This document shows positions 18,254-26,927 of a stretch of DNA of 64,000 bases, one piece after another. Position numbers and translations under genes: made by a program. The notes beneath the pieces were generated by a model. That model was not told where the DNA came from. It saw only the letters and a list, made by a program, of their open reading frames with translations, and ran no database searches. The stretch covers positions 682,001-746,000 of the forward strand of contig NZ_LR134477.1 in the NCBI RefSeq assembly GCF_900637975.1. Reading direction: 5' to 3'. Position 1 is the first letter of the stretch. The number at the start of each line of letters is the position of its first letter. The stretch comes from Actinomyces viscosus. GTDB lineage: Bacteria; Actinomycetota; Actinomycetes; Actinomycetales; Actinomycetaceae.

Positions 18254-19627
18254 TCAGCCGTGGTTGTGCAACGGCTTGCCGGCGAGGGCCATGGCGGCCT
18301 CGCCGAGGGTCTCGTTCTGGGTGGGGTGGGCGTGGACCAGAGAGGCGACGTCGTCGGCGTCGGCCTCCCAGGACACCATGAGCTGCCCCTCACCGACCTG
18401 CTCTCCCATGCGGGCGCCGATGGCGTGGAAGCCCACGATGGGGCCGTCCTTGAGGGAGACGAGCTTGACGAAGCCCTGGGTTCCCAGGATCTGGCTCTTG
18501 GCGTTGCCCGCCACGTTGAACTCGGCGGTGGTGACGTTGTCCTTGCCGTGGATCTCGGCGGCCTTGGCCTCGGACAGACCCACCGAGGCGATCTCGGGCT
18601 CGCAGAAGGTGACCTTGGGGACCAGGACGTCGTCGACCGGGGTGGGGTCCAGGCCGGCGATCTTCTCCGCCACGACGATGCCCTGGGCGAAGCCGCGGTG
18701 GGCGAGCTGGACGCCGGGGACGATGTCGCCCACGGCCCACACCCCGGGGACGTTGGTGCGGCCGTACTCGTCGGCCAGGACGAAGCCCCGGTCCATGGCG
18801 ACCCCGACCTCCTCGTAGCCCAGGTTGGCGGTCGCCGGTCCGCGGCCCACGGCGATGAGGAGGACCTCGGCCTCGTAGGTCTTACCGTCCTGGGTGCGCA
18901 CGGTCACGCCACCGTCGTGGCGCTCGACCGACTCGAACATCGTGTTGGTGCGGAAGGCGATCTTGCGCTTGCGGAAGGCGCGCTCGAGCTGCTTGGAGAT
19001 CGCCTCGTCCTCATTGGGGACCAGGTGGGGCAGTCCCTCGATGATGGTGACCTGACTGCCCATGGAGGCCCAGGCCGAGGCGAACTCCACCCCGATGACA
19101 CCGCCGCCCAGGATCACTGCGGAGGCGGGGACGTGATCCATCTCCAGGGCCTCCTCGGAGTTGATGACGCCCCCGAAGATCTCCTGCCCGATGGTCTTGG
19201 AGTAGGAGCCGGAGGCGAGAACCACGTTGCGGCCGGTGATGCGACGGCCGTCAACCTCGACGGTGTCCGCAGCCACCAGGCGGCCCCAGCCCTGGATCAG
19301 GTCGATGCCCCGCGAGGAGACCAGGCCCTCAAGGCCCTTGTGCATCCGCGAGACGATGCCGTTCTTGTACGTCTGGACCCCTGGCATGTCCACGCCCTCG
19401 AAGGCGGCCTTGATGCCCACCGTGGCAGCCTCGCGCACGGCATCGGCGGTCTCGGCGGCGTGCAGCAGCGCCTTGGTGGGCACGCAGCCGCGGTGGAGGC
19501 AGGTGCCTCCGAGCTTGTCGGCCTCGATGAGAGCGACCTTGAGGCCCAGCTGGGCGCCACGCAGGGCGGCGGCGTAGCCCCCTGATCCCGCACCCAGAAT
19601 GACCATGTCGTAGACGGTCTCTGTCAC
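18254..19627 (-). CDS. lpd: Dihydrolipoyl dehydrogenase (E3)
   Basis: Reoxidises dihydrolipoyl groups of E2 with NAD+. It has 457 residues from GTG 19627, chosen for the AAGGAG seven bases upstream. Motifs: FAD site VILGAGSGGYAA, redox disulfide GGTCLHRGC (Cys43-Cys48), NAD site ILGGGVIGVEFA, second FAD block VPGVWAVGDI, and the catalytic His-Glu in HAHPTQNETL. It is co-transcribed with the E2 gene. Confidence 0.97.
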   Translation of the reverse strand: MTETVYDMVILGAGSGGYAAALRGAQLGLKVALIEADKLGGTCLHRGCVPTKALLHAAETADAVREAATVGIKAAFEGVDMPGVQTYKNGIVSRMHKGLEGLVSSRGIDLIQGWGRLVAADTVEVDGRRITGRNVVLASGSYSKTIGQEIFGGVINSEEALEMDHVPASAVILGGGVIGVEFASAWASMGSQVTIIEGLPHLVPNEDEAISKQLERAFRKRKIAFRTNTMFESVERHDGGVTVRTQDGKTYEAEVLLIAVGRGPATANLGYEEVGVAMDRGFVLADEYGRTNVPGVWAVGDIVPGVQLAHRGFAQGIVVAEKIAGLDPTPVDDVLVPKVTFCEPEIASVGLSEAKAAEIHGKDNVTTAEFNVAGNAKSQILGTQGFVKLVSLKDGPIVGFHAIGARMGEQVGEGQLMVSWEADADDVASLVHAHPTQNETLGEAAMALAGKPLHNHG

Positions 19628-19784
19628 GAACTCACTCCTTGTTGGTTGGTCACGACGCCCTTGTGGGGCGGCTCGGCACGGGGCCATTGTTCCACCTGAA
19701 GTGGGCGCACAGGAGTCAGGAGGGTTGCTGTTTAGGGACTAGAGTCCTGAAAACCGAGTGATACGCATCACCGCATATGCGTGG

Positions 19785-19829
19785 TGTCGGCGACGGGGCG
19801 TCGGGGCCTGCGACACCCCGTCGCCGACA
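19785..19829 (-). terminator. Terminator hairpin after the aminopeptidase gene
   Basis: A perfect 14-bp inverted repeat, TGTCGGCGACGGGG and its complement, around a 17-base loop. It ends ten bases past the stop codon of the M17 aminopeptidase. Confidence 0.75.
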
Positions 19830-19839
19830 GGGGACGGCC

Positions 19840-21822
19840 TCAGGACAGGATGCTGACCTCGGCGGACAGTGAACGCAGCAGCTCCACCAGGGTGGACACG
19901 CCCATGCCCGTGCCGCCGGTCGGCGTCAGTCCCCAGGGCGAGGAGTCGTTGTAGGCGGGGCCGGCGATGTCGAGGTGCGCCCACGGCCGGCGCCCGACGA
20001 ACTCGCGCAGGAACAGCCCGGCGGAGAGCATCCCGCCGGCCCGCGAGCCGACCTTGGTGTTGCGCAGGTCGGCGAAGGGGGAGTCCAGGGTCGCACGCAG
20101 GTGCGCGGGCAGCGGCATCGGCCAGAAGGACTCACCCGCCCGCTGGGCCGCGGCCACGACCTCCTCGCGAAGGTCGGGTGTTCCCATGACGGCGGCCACG
20201 TGATCGCCCAGGGCCACGATCTGCGCTCCGGTCAGCGTGGCCACGTCCAGGACGGCGTCGGGCTCCTCCGTGACGGCGCGGGCCAGGGCGTCGGCCATGA
20301 CCAGGCGGCCCTCCGCATCGGTGTTGGTCACCTCCACAGTGGTGCCGTCGAACATGGTGACGACGTCGCTGGGGCGCTGGGCGTCGGCCCCCGGCATGTT
20401 CTCCGCCAGAGCGAGCCAGGCGGTGACACGGATCGGCAGCGCCAGGCGCGCGGCCGCGATGACTGCGCCCAGCACGGTGGCAGCGCCGGCCATGTCGGAC
20501 TTCATCTCCGGCATGGAGGCGGCCGGCTTGAGCGACAGGCCCCCGGAGTCGAAGGTGATGCCCTTGCCGATGAGTGCGACGTGCCTGGGACGGGACGGGT
20601 CGTTGTCGCCCTCGCCCTCGGAGCGCGTCGGGATCGCGGCGCCCTCGCCGGTGTGCAGCGGCACCCACTCCAGGCGGACCAGGCGCGCCGGGTGCACCGA
20701 GCCCTGAGCCACACCGAGAATCCCGCCGAATCCCTGCTCGATCAGTGCCGGGGCGTCCCACACCTCGACCCGGATCCCGGCCTCCTGCCCGGCTGAGCGG
20801 GCCCTCTCGGCGAAGACCTCCGGCGTCAGGCGGTTCGGCGGCTCGTTGACGAGGTCGCGGGTCAGGGCCGTGGCCTCGGCCAGTGCCAGGGCGCCCGCCA
20901 GCGCCTCCTGCCCCTCCGGCGTGTCGGAAAGAGGCGAGACGATGGAGATGTCCTTCAGCGGGGAGGCCTGCTTGGAGGAGGACTCCTGTCCGGGACGGTC
21001 CTCGTTCTTCGTCGCCTTCCAGGAGTAGGCGCCCAGGGCGGCCCCGTGCGCGACGGCGGCGAGCTGCTCCTCGGAGAGCGTGGGCAGCGCCAGGACCGCG
21101 GAGCCGGTTCCGGCCAGCGCCCGGGTGGCGCGTCCGGCGGCTCGCCGCAGCAGACCCGTCTGGTCGTAGCCCAGGGCGGCCTCATCGTCCGTGGTGACGG
21201 CAAGCGGGTCGGTGTCGGCCCACCCCGTACCGACGCCGACGACAAGGATCGTCGCCGGGCCGTGGTAGCCCGTGGTGCTGACCGATGAGGAGGGGAGGCG
21301 CACGACGGAGTCCTGGGCACCCGAGAAGCCCAGCGACGGCAGCAGGGCCACGAGGGCGTCGATGTCCAGCCCCTCCAGGGCGGTGCTGGAAGGGGGCTCC
21401 AGGCCCTCCAGGAGGATCTCGGGAGCCTCGGCCCCGTCCCCTGCCGGTGCCGCGGCCAGGACGAGCACGTCGGCCACCGGCTCGGTGCCGGAGGGACCAG
21501 ATGACGACAAGGCGTCGGCGGCGTCACCGGACTCGGCCCGCGCACCAGCGGCGTCAGCAGCATCAGCGGCGTCGTCCTGGTCGTCGAGGGGCTTGCGCGC
21601 CTGCGCGTCATCCTCGGCGCCGGCAGTGTCCTGCGTCGTGCCCTGCGTCGTGTTCCGCTCAGCGCCCGTGGCGCCGGCCTGGTCCTCGGCGCCGGTGGTG
21701 TCAGAGTCCTCGGTCTCATCGACCGTGTCGACCTCGGCCTGATTGCTGAGGTCGGTATCCTTACGGTCATCGTCCACCGAGGCGTGTGCGTTCAGGGATT
21801 TGGTCAACTTAATGGTGCTCAC
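19840..21822 (-). CDS. pepA: Leucyl aminopeptidase (M17) with an inserted acidic segment
   Basis: Zinc/manganese exopeptidase; about 660 residues, larger than the usual 500. The catalytic domain is clear: GKGITFDSGGLSLKP, NTDAEGRLVMADAL (the M17 signature) and DVATLTGAQIVALG. The extra length comes from an Asp/Ala/Thr-rich stretch at residues 13-115, inserted between the first strand (STIKLTKSLNA) and the next (ADVLVLAAAP) of the N-terminal domain. GTG 21822 is favoured: TACTAT lies seven bases upstream and there is no ribosome-binding site, which suits a leaderless message. A gene of this family also sits near the E2/lip locus in Mycobacterium. Confidence 0.9.
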   Translation of the reverse strand: MSTIKLTKSLNAHASVDDDRKDTDLSNQAEVDTVDETEDSDTTGAEDQAGATGAERNTTQGTTQDTAGAEDDAQARKPLDDQDDAADAADAAGARAESGDAADALSSSGPSGTEPVADVLVLAAAPAGDGAEAPEILLEGLEPPSSTALEGLDIDALVALLPSLGFSGAQDSVVRLPSSSVSTTGYHGPATILVVGVGTGWADTDPLAVTTDDEAALGYDQTGLLRRAAGRATRALAGTGSAVLALPTLSEEQLAAVAHGAALGAYSWKATKNEDRPGQESSSKQASPLKDISIVSPLSDTPEGQEALAGALALAEATALTRDLVNEPPNRLTPEVFAERARSAGQEAGIRVEVWDAPALIEQGFGGILGVAQGSVHPARLVRLEWVPLHTGEGAAIPTRSEGEGDNDPSRPRHVALIGKGITFDSGGLSLKPAASMPEMKSDMAGAATVLGAVIAAARLALPIRVTAWLALAENMPGADAQRPSDVVTMFDGTTVEVTNTDAEGRLVMADALARAVTEEPDAVLDVATLTGAQIVALGDHVAAVMGTPDLREEVVAAAQRAGESFWPMPLPAHLRATLDSPFADLRNTKVGSRAGGMLSAGLFLREFVGRRPWAHLDIAGPAYNDSSPWGLTPTGGTGMGVSTLVELLRSLSAEVSILS

Positions 21823-21909
21823 GTTGTGAATAGTAACGTTCTGGCATCGGTTAGAGGCCGAGTTGGCGCCGCGCGTGCCGGAGGTCATCACGTGGAAAGG
21901 TCGTTCCTC

Positions 21910-22470
21910 ATGGACGAGCGCTCATCGGTACGCCCGGTTCAGGACACCCGTCGCCCCGCCTACGGCTGGGGGCGCATCCTGGTCGGCGTCTTCGCCGTCT
22001 TCGGGGTGATCGTCCTCGTCCCGGCCCTGACCGCCCTGGTTCGCAGCCCCCATGAGGCGCCCGCGGTGCAGTCCTTCAACCTCCTGGGAGGCGGTCTGTA
22101 CATCCTCCTGGCCGTCTGCGTGGCCCACAACGGGCGCCGGATGCGCAATATCGGCTGGATGTGCCTGGGGGCGCTGGCCACCATGGCCGTGCTCATCGGC
22201 GTTCTCACCATGAGCGACACCCCACCCACGCCGGCCGACCTCAACATGTCGGTGTGGGCGCACTGGGGCGGCTCCCGGTGGTACCTCCCGGTGATCCTCC
22301 CGGTGGTCGCCGCTGCCTGGATGTGGATGTCCGATCCCCGGCGCATCGTGGCCAACGCCGAGCGCATCACCGAGCTGTCCGACACCCTCACCGAGAGCCT
22401 CACCGAGAGGGCCAGGGCGGTCCAGGAGAGCCGCGCTCTCAAGGGTCCTCGGAGCGATGAGGAGCGGTAA
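21910..22470 (+). CDS. Unknown four-helix membrane protein
   Basis: 186 residues from ATG 21910, with a GGAAAGG about ten bases upstream; GTG 21892 is an alternative. Four hydrophobic segments can be seen: ILVGVFAVFGVIVLVPAL, LLGGGLYILLAVCVA, MCLGALATMAVLIGVLTM and WYLPVILPVVAAAWMWM. A polar C-terminal tail of about 40 residues follows (SDTLTESLTERARAVQESRA), probably helical. I do not recognise the family. It is divergent from the aminopeptidase gene and converges on the ClC gene. Confidence 0.7.
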   Translation: MDERSSVRPVQDTRRPAYGWGRILVGVFAVFGVIVLVPALTALVRSPHEAPAVQSFNLLGGGLYILLAVCVAHNGRRMRNIGWMCLGALATMAVLIGVLTMSDTPPTPADLNMSVWAHWGGSRWYLPVILPVVAAAWMWMSDPRRIVANAERITELSDTLTESLTERARAVQESRALKGPRSDEER

Positions 22471-22520
22471 GGGCCACCACCGGGTCCCAGGACGCGCAGC
22501 CCGCCTCGATCGCAGAGACG

Positions 22521-24479
22521 TCACCGACGCCGGGAACGGCGTGAGCCACGCGAGCTGACCCGGCTGATCCGACTGATCCTGCTCATCCTGCGCCGGGCGG
22601 CGGGGCGGGCGTGCCACCTGTCCTGCAGCCGCGATCCCAGCGAGGTGTAGGTGGCTGCTGCGGCGCGGGCCTGGGCCTGGACCTCATAGATCCGCTCAAC
22701 GACGATGCGCTGACACACCCAGCCCACCAGCTGCTCAGTACCGGGGCCCGACGCCGGGGCCACCACCGGGATCCCCTCCAGACGGGTCCGGGTGAGGGCC
22801 TCGAGCACATCGGTCGCCTCGGCCTCACAGGACAGGCGGTCGGAGGCCAGGGGGAGATCGGCGACCCTCGTTTCCGGCCGGGGGCCGTCGCCGACGTCGT
22901 CGGAGGCGTCACCCAGGAGCGCTCCGGTGAGCTGTGCGGCCGTCACGCAGCCGAGCAGCTCATGGCCCCTGTCGGCTCCCGCTGCGACCACGGGCAGGAC
23001 CGAGGCGCTGTGCCGGCTCATGAGGGCGGCCGCCTCACGCACCGTCGTCGTGGACTCGAGAACGGCGGGCGGGCCCACCATGAGCCGGGAGGCGCGGGTG
23101 CGCCCCAGAAGAGTGGTGGTCATCGGGTCCTCGACATCCTCACCGCGACGGCGCAGCTCCTCGGTGAACAGCGTGCCCCGCGACAGGAAACGGCTGATGA
23201 AGGTGGCCAGCACCGTGGCCAGCATGAGCGGCAGCAGCAGCGCGTGCTGCCCGGTCATCTCAATGATGAGCAGGACCGCCGTCATCGGGGCTCGGGCCGC
23301 GCCGGCGAAGACCGCCCCCATGCCGATCACCCCGAAGACCCCGGCCGCCGGTGCGTAGCTGGGCGCCACCAGGGTGCCGAAGGCCGCCCCGAGTGTCCCG
23401 CCGATGAACAGGGACGGGGCGAACACCCCGCCGACGAAGCCCATTCCCAGCGTCATCGAGGTCGCCAGCATCTTGCCCACGCACAGGATGAGCAGCAGCG
23501 CCAGGGTGTAGCGACCGGCCAGCGCCCGGTTGAGCGCCGCCGAGGACTCCCCGTACATCTCCGGCAGAACGAGCAGAACGGCGCCGACGGCCAGACCCCC
23601 GATTCCGGGACGCGCCCAGATCGGGACGCCCAGTCGCTGCCAGGCGCGGGTCAGGGCGTCGAGCACGATGAAGCGAAGACGCATGAAGCCGATGCCGACG
23701 CCTCCGCCCGCCACGCCCAACAGGGCGACCCAGCCCAGCTGGGCGTCCCCGGACAGGTCCAGGTAGGGAAGCGACAGCGACAGAGTCGTCCCCAGCAGGT
23801 GGTGCGACAGGACCGTTGAGGCCACACAGGCCAGGACGATGACGATGAAGGCGTCAGCGCTGAAGCCCATGAGGACGACCTCCAGGGCGAAGAACGCCCC
23901 CGCCAGAGGCGCGTTGAAGGCCGCGGCGATCCCGGCGGCGGTGCCGGCGGCCGCCAGGTAGCGTACCGGGAGCTTGGGCAGGCGCAGGCCCCGCCCGATG
24001 AGGTTGGCCGTGGACGCGCCCAGCTCGGCGATCGGCCCCTCCGGGCCCACCGAGCCGCCGCCACCGATCGTCAGCGCCGACGACGTCGTCATCGCCAGGG
24101 CCGGAAGCGGCGCCATCGTGCCGTCGCGGTGGCGCGTCGACCAGATGACGCCGGCCACCCCGTGGCCCGTGGGCGTGTGGCCCAGCCGGGACATGAGCGG
24201 ACCCACGATGAGACCCGAGATCACGGGCGTCAGCAGGACAAACCAGGTGCCGAGCGGCGCCAGCCAGCCGACCGAGGGACCCATCGACAGGGTGTAGTCA
24301 TCTGCGCCGCTGAGCAGCTGGGACCAGGCATCGATCCCCAGCCGGAACAGCACCGCCCCCAGGCCCGAGGTGAGCCCCACCAGCACCGCCAGGATGTAGA
24401 GCCCGAGGCGATGGTGACGGAAGAGGCTGCCCGCGTGTCCTGACAGGGGCTGGGACAGCCTCTTCCAGGTACCTGTCAT
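22521..24479 (-). CDS. ClC-type chloride channel/antiporter with CBS domains
   Basis: 652 residues from ATG 24479. The membrane part has many hydrophobic helices, with the gating-glutamate motif as GGSVGPEGPIAELGA (family GREGP) and the anion-site motif GGVFAPSLFIGG (GxFxP). The usual GSGIP site is not obvious; GHGVAGV occupies a similar place. After the membrane part come two CBS-like segments (from about residue 440) and an Arg/Ser-rich end. The gene starts inside the stop codon of the S9 peptidase gene (TGATG), so translation is coupled. Channel or proton-coupled exchange cannot be told apart here. Confidence 0.88.
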   Translation of the reverse strand: MTGTWKRLSQPLSGHAGSLFRHHRLGLYILAVLVGLTSGLGAVLFRLGIDAWSQLLSGADDYTLSMGPSVGWLAPLGTWFVLLTPVISGLIVGPLMSRLGHTPTGHGVAGVIWSTRHRDGTMAPLPALAMTTSSALTIGGGGSVGPEGPIAELGASTANLIGRGLRLPKLPVRYLAAAGTAAGIAAAFNAPLAGAFFALEVVLMGFSADAFIVIVLACVASTVLSHHLLGTTLSLSLPYLDLSGDAQLGWVALLGVAGGGVGIGFMRLRFIVLDALTRAWQRLGVPIWARPGIGGLAVGAVLLVLPEMYGESSAALNRALAGRYTLALLLILCVGKMLATSMTLGMGFVGGVFAPSLFIGGTLGAAFGTLVAPSYAPAAGVFGVIGMGAVFAGAARAPMTAVLLIIEMTGQHALLLPLMLATVLATFISRFLSRGTLFTEELRRRGEDVEDPMTTTLLGRTRASRLMVGPPAVLESTTTVREAAALMSRHSASVLPVVAAGADRGHELLGCVTAAQLTGALLGDASDDVGDGPRPETRVADLPLASDRLSCEAEATDVLEALTRTRLEGIPVVAPASGPGTEQLVGWVCQRIVVERIYEVQAQARAAAATYTSLGSRLQDRWHARPAARRRMSRISRISRVSSRGSRRSRRR

Positions 24480-26506
24480 CAGCGCAGGTTCTCGACCTTG
24501 ACCATGAAGGTGTCCTCCTCGCCGCGGCGCTGGGCCTCGGAGCAGGACCCGCCGATCCTCCACACCTGGCGGTAGAAGCTCAGCTCGGCCTCGTAGCGGC
24601 GACGGATGTTCGCGGCCAGGCGGAAGCCGTGGCCCTCACCCTGGAAGACCTCCAGGGCCACTGGTGCACCGGCGGCCTTAAGGGCCTCGTACATGGCGGT
24701 GGCCTGCTCCGCCGGGACGATCGGGTCCTCCGAGCCCTGGATGAGCAGCAGAGGCACACCGATGTCCTCGATGTGGTTGATGGGACTACGCTCGTCCAGA
24801 ACCGGATCGTCGATGTCCTGGGTGCCCATGAGCTGGCCGATGTAGTGCGACTCGAACTTGTGGGTCGTGCGCACCAGCCTCTTGAGATCGGTCACCCCGA
24901 AGCAGGAGCTGGCCGCCGTGAACACCGTGGAACGGGTGATGGCCGACAGCACCGTGAAGCCCCCGGCCGAGCCGCCGCGGATCGCGATACGCCGGGGGTC
25001 CACGAGCCCGGCATCCACCAGGTGCTGAGCGCCACTGACGCAGTCGTCGACGTCGTAGACGCCCCACTTGCCCTCCAGGGCCTTGCGGTAGCCGGTCCCG
25101 TAGCCCATGGAGCCGCGGTAGTTGACATCGAGGTAGGCGAAGCCCCTGCTGGTCCAGTACTGGATGCGCAGGTCGTAGCCGGGCACGGCCGTTGCCGTCG
25201 GGCCACCGTGGACGTTGACGATCAGGGGAGGCAGCTCGCCCTCGCCGCCCACGTGGGAGGCCGACGTCGGCGGGTAGTAGAAGCCGTGAGCGGTCGCGCC
25301 GTCACTCGTGGGCCAGGAGACCGGGTCGGGGAAGGACACCCCGATGCCCTCGGGCTCGAACTCGCCCGAGCCGCGCAGCACCTGCACCGCGCTGTTCTTG
25401 ACCTCCACGATGCTCGGCATCGCCATCTCGTTGGAGGCCAGCATGACGACGCGACCGGCGCTGGAGGCCACGTTGCCGATCGGCTGCCACCCCACGTTCC
25501 ACTCCTCGAGCTCCCCGTTGGCGAGCCTGATGGTTCCCAGGTGCGACACCGCGTCACGGGCCCAGGAGGTGATGATGTGGTCGGCGTCGAGCACGTCGAA
25601 GGAGTGCGGGCCCAGCTGCCAGGCCGGGTTGGTGAAGGTGGCCTCGGCCGGGTGCAGGGGCCGGGTACGCAGGTTCTCCGACCAGCCCGGACGGTTGGTG
25701 CCCCGGACCGGGAAGCCCTCGGTGCGGTAGAGGTTCCAGAAGCCCGAGGCGTTGGAGCCGTGAACCAGGTCGCACTCCTCGGTCCAGCGGGGCTCGGAGA
25801 CCGAGTACCCGTCCCCGCCGTCGACCAGCGCCTGCTCGCCGATCGTCCCGTCCGGACCCAGGTCGCCCACGTGCAGGGCGGCGTTGTCCCACGGCATCCC
25901 CGGGTGGTCCCAGGTGATCCAGGCCAGGTGCTCGCCATCGGGCGACAGCGTCGGAGCGACCACGAAGTCCGTCCCCGACACGAGTGTGCGCACGCGCGAG
26001 TCATCGCGCGCGGCCGAGCCGTCCAGAGGAATCGCCACCAGGGTGTTGACGGCCTCGCCCTCGCCGCGGTGGTCCTCACGGACCGCGTAGACCAGGCCCC
26101 GACCCGTGTCGATCTCCAGGTCGCCGTGGCGCACGTCGCCGTAGATCGTCAGGGGGACCAGGCCGCGCAGCCGGTGCGCCACGTCGTAGCGGTAGAGACG
26201 CCCGTCCCCGGCGTGGGAGACCACGATGATCCCGCCGTCGACGGCGTAGGCCCGCCCGCCGTACTCGTGCACCCGGGTGCGCACATCCACCAGCTCGTCG
26301 GCCGGCGTCAGCGGGAGCACCTCGCCGGTCTGGCCGTCGCCGTCACGGCGCAGCAGGACATTACGCCCGGCCTGCGAGGCGCGCTGCTCCACCCAGTAGG
26401 TGTCACCACCGTCCACACGAACCTGGGACAGCAGGACCGTCCGGGTCGTGATCGTGCCCGGAGTGATGGGCGAGGGCCAGGTACCGAAAGGGGCTGTGGT
26501 GCTCAT
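24479..26506 (-). CDS. S9 family prolyl-oligopeptidase-like peptidase
   Basis: A 675-residue serine peptidase of the dipeptidyl-peptidase/acylaminoacyl-peptidase kind. The N-terminal 400 residues form a beta-propeller-like region. The C-terminal alpha/beta-hydrolase domain has NVHGGPT (oxyanion region), the nucleophile in RGGSAGGFT, the acid in IQGSEDPIVP and the histidine in GEGHGFR. No signal peptide is seen, so it is probably cytoplasmic and cleaves short peptides. It is first in a two-gene unit with the ClC gene. Confidence 0.92.
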   Translation of the reverse strand: MSTTAPFGTWPSPITPGTITTRTVLLSQVRVDGGDTYWVEQRASQAGRNVLLRRDGDGQTGEVLPLTPADELVDVRTRVHEYGGRAYAVDGGIIVVSHAGDGRLYRYDVAHRLRGLVPLTIYGDVRHGDLEIDTGRGLVYAVREDHRGEGEAVNTLVAIPLDGSAARDDSRVRTLVSGTDFVVAPTLSPDGEHLAWITWDHPGMPWDNAALHVGDLGPDGTIGEQALVDGGDGYSVSEPRWTEECDLVHGSNASGFWNLYRTEGFPVRGTNRPGWSENLRTRPLHPAEATFTNPAWQLGPHSFDVLDADHIITSWARDAVSHLGTIRLANGELEEWNVGWQPIGNVASSAGRVVMLASNEMAMPSIVEVKNSAVQVLRGSGEFEPEGIGVSFPDPVSWPTSDGATAHGFYYPPTSASHVGGEGELPPLIVNVHGGPTATAVPGYDLRIQYWTSRGFAYLDVNYRGSMGYGTGYRKALEGKWGVYDVDDCVSGAQHLVDAGLVDPRRIAIRGGSAGGFTVLSAITRSTVFTAASSCFGVTDLKRLVRTTHKFESHYIGQLMGTQDIDDPVLDERSPINHIEDIGVPLLLIQGSEDPIVPAEQATAMYEALKAAGAPVALEVFQGEGHGFRLAANIRRRYEAELSFYRQVWRIGGSCSEAQRRGEEDTFMVKVENLR

Positions 26507-26927
26507 GGTTCCTCCTGGAAGGCTGTCCTGAGGGCGATCGGGCGATCGGGAACGATGCCGCGGACCGGCGGGCGCGAACGGTTCCGACGGTCAAGGCATA
26601 CAGTACGTGCTCATCCGTGACCCGCGTGACACGTGACCGCAGCCCGGTCAGGACGGTCCTATGCTGAGGGCTGCCCCGGAGCGCCCCGGAGCGCCCTGGA
26701 CCGTTCTGAACCGCCTTCGAGCGGCGGCGTCGGAAGAAGGACCTCCACAGGAAACCAGGAAACACCGCACCGGCTCAGCGGCTACCCTTTCCCGGGTGCC
26801 GTGCCGGCGCCCCGCCGACCCCGGTCATGAGCGAGGCGCCACCGCACGAACGACTCGTCACCACCTGCACCCTCGACGACACCTTTGACAACAACTCTCG
26901 ACAACACCCTCAACAAGGAGGCGCACC
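26507..26927. other. Intergenic region between the S9 peptidase and dxs genes
   Basis: 421 bases between two divergent genes. Short open frames on both strands lack ribosome-binding sites and have arbitrary composition, so I call no gene. A 10-base unit CCCCGGAGCG occurs twice in tandem around 26675-26695. A TTGACA at 26885-26890 has no good -10 partner. The ribosome-binding site of dxs (AAGGAGG) is at the right end. Confidence 0.6.

Noticed and set aside
16469..19585. Very long open frame on the plus strand across the sucB-lpd region.
   Set aside because: It mirrors the minus-strand E2 and E3 genes, whose motifs are complete. Its translation is Gly/Val/Asp-rich low complexity, as expected for the antisense of GC-rich genes.
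24781..24796. GGGACTACGCTCGTCC as another DosR-like site.
   Set aside because: The spacing between arms differs from the three sites before pflB, and it lies inside the S9 peptidase coding sequence.
26633..26926. Small plus-strand genes before dxs.
   Set aside because: No ribosome-binding sites, arbitrary residue composition and overlapping frames; treated as intergenic.
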